Shown in pieces: positions 5,846-6,888 of a stretch of 6,888 nt of DNA. The stretch is taken from the NCBI GenBank assembly GCA_023428365.1, contig JAEYYQ010000493.1:1-6888 (forward strand). The letters run 5' to 3'. The stretch's first letter is position 1. Each line of letters starts with the position of its first letter. The position numbers and the translations under genes are program-made. The stretch comes from Pseudomonadota bacterium. GTDB taxonomy: Bacteria > Pseudomonadota > Alphaproteobacteria > Rhizobiales > Hyphomicrobiaceae. Below the pieces are notes generated by a model. That model ran no database searches. It saw only the letters and a program-made list of their open reading frames with translations, and was not told the DNA's origin.

Positions 5846-6888
5846 ATGGCAGGCAAGCGTTTGACATCGCGGAAGAAACCGGCACGCAGCAGCCCGCTGC
5901 TTCCGGACGTCTTCGCACGCTGGTTCGCGCAACGCGGCTGGTCGCTGCGTGAACATCAGCGTGCGCTCCTAGAGAAGGTTCGTGAGCGCCGCTCGACGCT
6001 GTTGATCGCCCCGACCGGTGCGGGCAAGACGCTGGCCGGGTTTTTGCCAAGTCTCGCCGAGCTGACAAACGGCGCGCTGGAACGCCGGGGCGCGGGGTTA
6101 CATACCCTGTACATTTCTCCGCTGAAGGCACTCGCGGTCGATGTCGCGCGGAACCTGCTGACGCCCGTCGAGGAAATGCAGCTTCCGATCAGCATCGAAA
6201 CACGCACCGCCGATACGTCCGTCGGGAAGCGACAGCGGCAGCGCACCAAGCCGCCGCATCTATTGCTGACAACGCCGGAGCAAATCTCCCTGCTGCTCAG
6301 CCATTCGGATGCCGCCTACCTGTTCGCAGACCTTCGCACCATCGTCCTCGACGAACTGCACGCCCTTGTGGCGTCAAAGCGTGGCGACCTTCTGGCCCTC
6401 GATCTGGCACGCCTTGCCTCGCTCGCGCCGAACGCCGTGCGCGTCGGCCTGTCCGCAACGGTGGCGCGGCCATCCGAGCTACGTGCCTATCTGAAACCGC
6501 AGTACGAACCGCACCGCGCCATCCACATGGCCGATCTCGTCGTCACCGGCGGCGGCGTGAAGCCAGACATCAGCATCCTGGAATGTGAAACCCCACTGCC
6601 GTGGGCCGGACATACGACGGTCTATGCGATCCCCGAGATTTACGCGGCAATCCGCGCCCATCGGCTGTCGCTGCTGTTCGTCAACACGCGCATGCAGGCT
6701 GAATTGCTGTTCCAGGAACTCTGGAAAGCCAACGACGATAATCTGCCCATCGCGCTGCATCACGGCTCGCTCGACGCGACGCAGCGGCGCAAGGTCGAAG
6801 CCGCGATGGCTGCAGGAAAACTGCGCGCCGTCGTCGCGACCTCGACGCTCGATCTCGGTATCGACTGGGGCGACGTCGATCTCGTCAT
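5846..6888 (+). CDS. Ligase-associated Lhr-type DEXH box helicase, C-terminus cut off by window edge
   Basis: The first 347 residues of a superfamily 2 helicase are visible and the frame is open at the right edge; full members are roughly 800 residues or more. Motifs in order: Q-type region GWSLREHQ (31-38), Walker A APTGAGKT (55-62), SPLKALAVD (91-99), TTPEQ (142-146), Walker B/DEXH box DELH (169-172), SAT (203-205), LLFVNTR (276-282), HHGSLDATQRR (305-315) and ATSTLDLGIDWGDVDLV (331-347). The N-terminal LLPDVFARWFAQRGW (18-32) and the overall spacing match the DNA-repair form that is encoded with an ATP-dependent DNA ligase, an exonuclease and the PdeM phosphoesterase, not the very long actinobacterial Lhr. 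Members unwind DNA or DNA-RNA hybrids 3' to 5' using ATP. The start is the ATG at 5846, with GAAG 5 nt before it; the first 17 residues are basic and variable. It is divergent from the small membrane protein gene. Confidence 0.93.
   Translation, partial: MAGKRLTSRKKPARSSPLLPDVFARWFAQRGWSLREHQRALLEKVRERRSTLLIAPTGAGKTLAGFLPSLAELTNGALERRGAGLHTLYISPLKALAVDVARNLLTPVEEMQLPISIETRTADTSVGKRQRQRTKPPHLLLTTPEQISLLLSHSDAAYLFADLRTIVLDELHALVASKRGDLLALDLARLASLAPNAVRVGLSATVARPSELRAYLKPQYEPHRAIHMADLVVTGGGVKPDISILECETPLPWAGHTTVYAIPEIYAAIRAHRLSLLFVNTRMQAELLFQELWKANDDNLPIALHHGSLDATQRRKVEAAMAAGKLRAVVATSTLDLGIDWGDVDLV

Noticed and set aside
5861..5866. Perfect TTGACA hexamer
   Set aside because: It lies inside the helicase coding sequence and has no -10-like hexamer 16-18 nt downstream.
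1..6888. tRNA, rRNA, CRISPR, insertion sequence or integrase signatures
   Set aside because: Nearly all of the window is explained by coding genes; no repeat arrays, transposase motifs or tRNA-like folds were seen in the spacers.

Overview
The window looks like ordinary chromosome from a high-GC alphaproteobacterium, most likely of the Bradyrhizobium / Rhodopseudomonas / Nitrobacter / Afipia group. This rests on remembered protein family resemblance: a DUF952 protein in front of class 2 pyrD, a DUF6460-like small membrane protein, a DinF-type MATE transporter and a ligase-associated DEXH helicase. GC content is clearly above half by eye. The genus is an inference, not a measurement.

Left part (about 1-2393, minus strand). 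A truncated metallophosphoesterase-like gene runs off the left edge. Upstream of it, 58 nt away and on the same strand, is an intact 598-residue DUF262-DUF1524 protein of the GmrSD/SspE type, the one gene here that looks like a phage-defence function. Between it and the next gene is a 181-nt divergent intergenic region (2394-2574) with small inverted repeats and a repeated 8-mer.

Middle (2575-4043, plus strand). A small DUF952 protein with a TTG start and a strong Shine-Dalgarno sequence overlaps the start of pyrD by 7 nt. PyrD is the quinone-linked dihydroorotate dehydrogenase of pyrimidine synthesis. Convergent to it, with only one base between the two stop codons, is a complete MATE efflux transporter (4045-5412, minus). 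A 93-residue two-helix membrane protein (5436-5717, minus) lies 23 nt upstream of the transporter and is probably co-transcribed with it.

Right part (5718-6888). A 128-nt divergent spacer carries a perfect inverted repeat beside a plausible -10 element. It leads into the N-terminal 347 residues of a ligase-associated Lhr-type DEXH helicase that runs off the right edge.

The layout is mostly housekeeping and DNA-repair genes, with one stand-alone candidate defence nuclease inserted among them. I found no RNA genes, mobile element ends, CRISPR repeats or broken genes. I do not see a clear new multi-gene system. The best leads are the lone DUF262-DUF1524 protein and the cysteine-rich phosphoesterase next to it, whose usual first metal-binding motif is missing.
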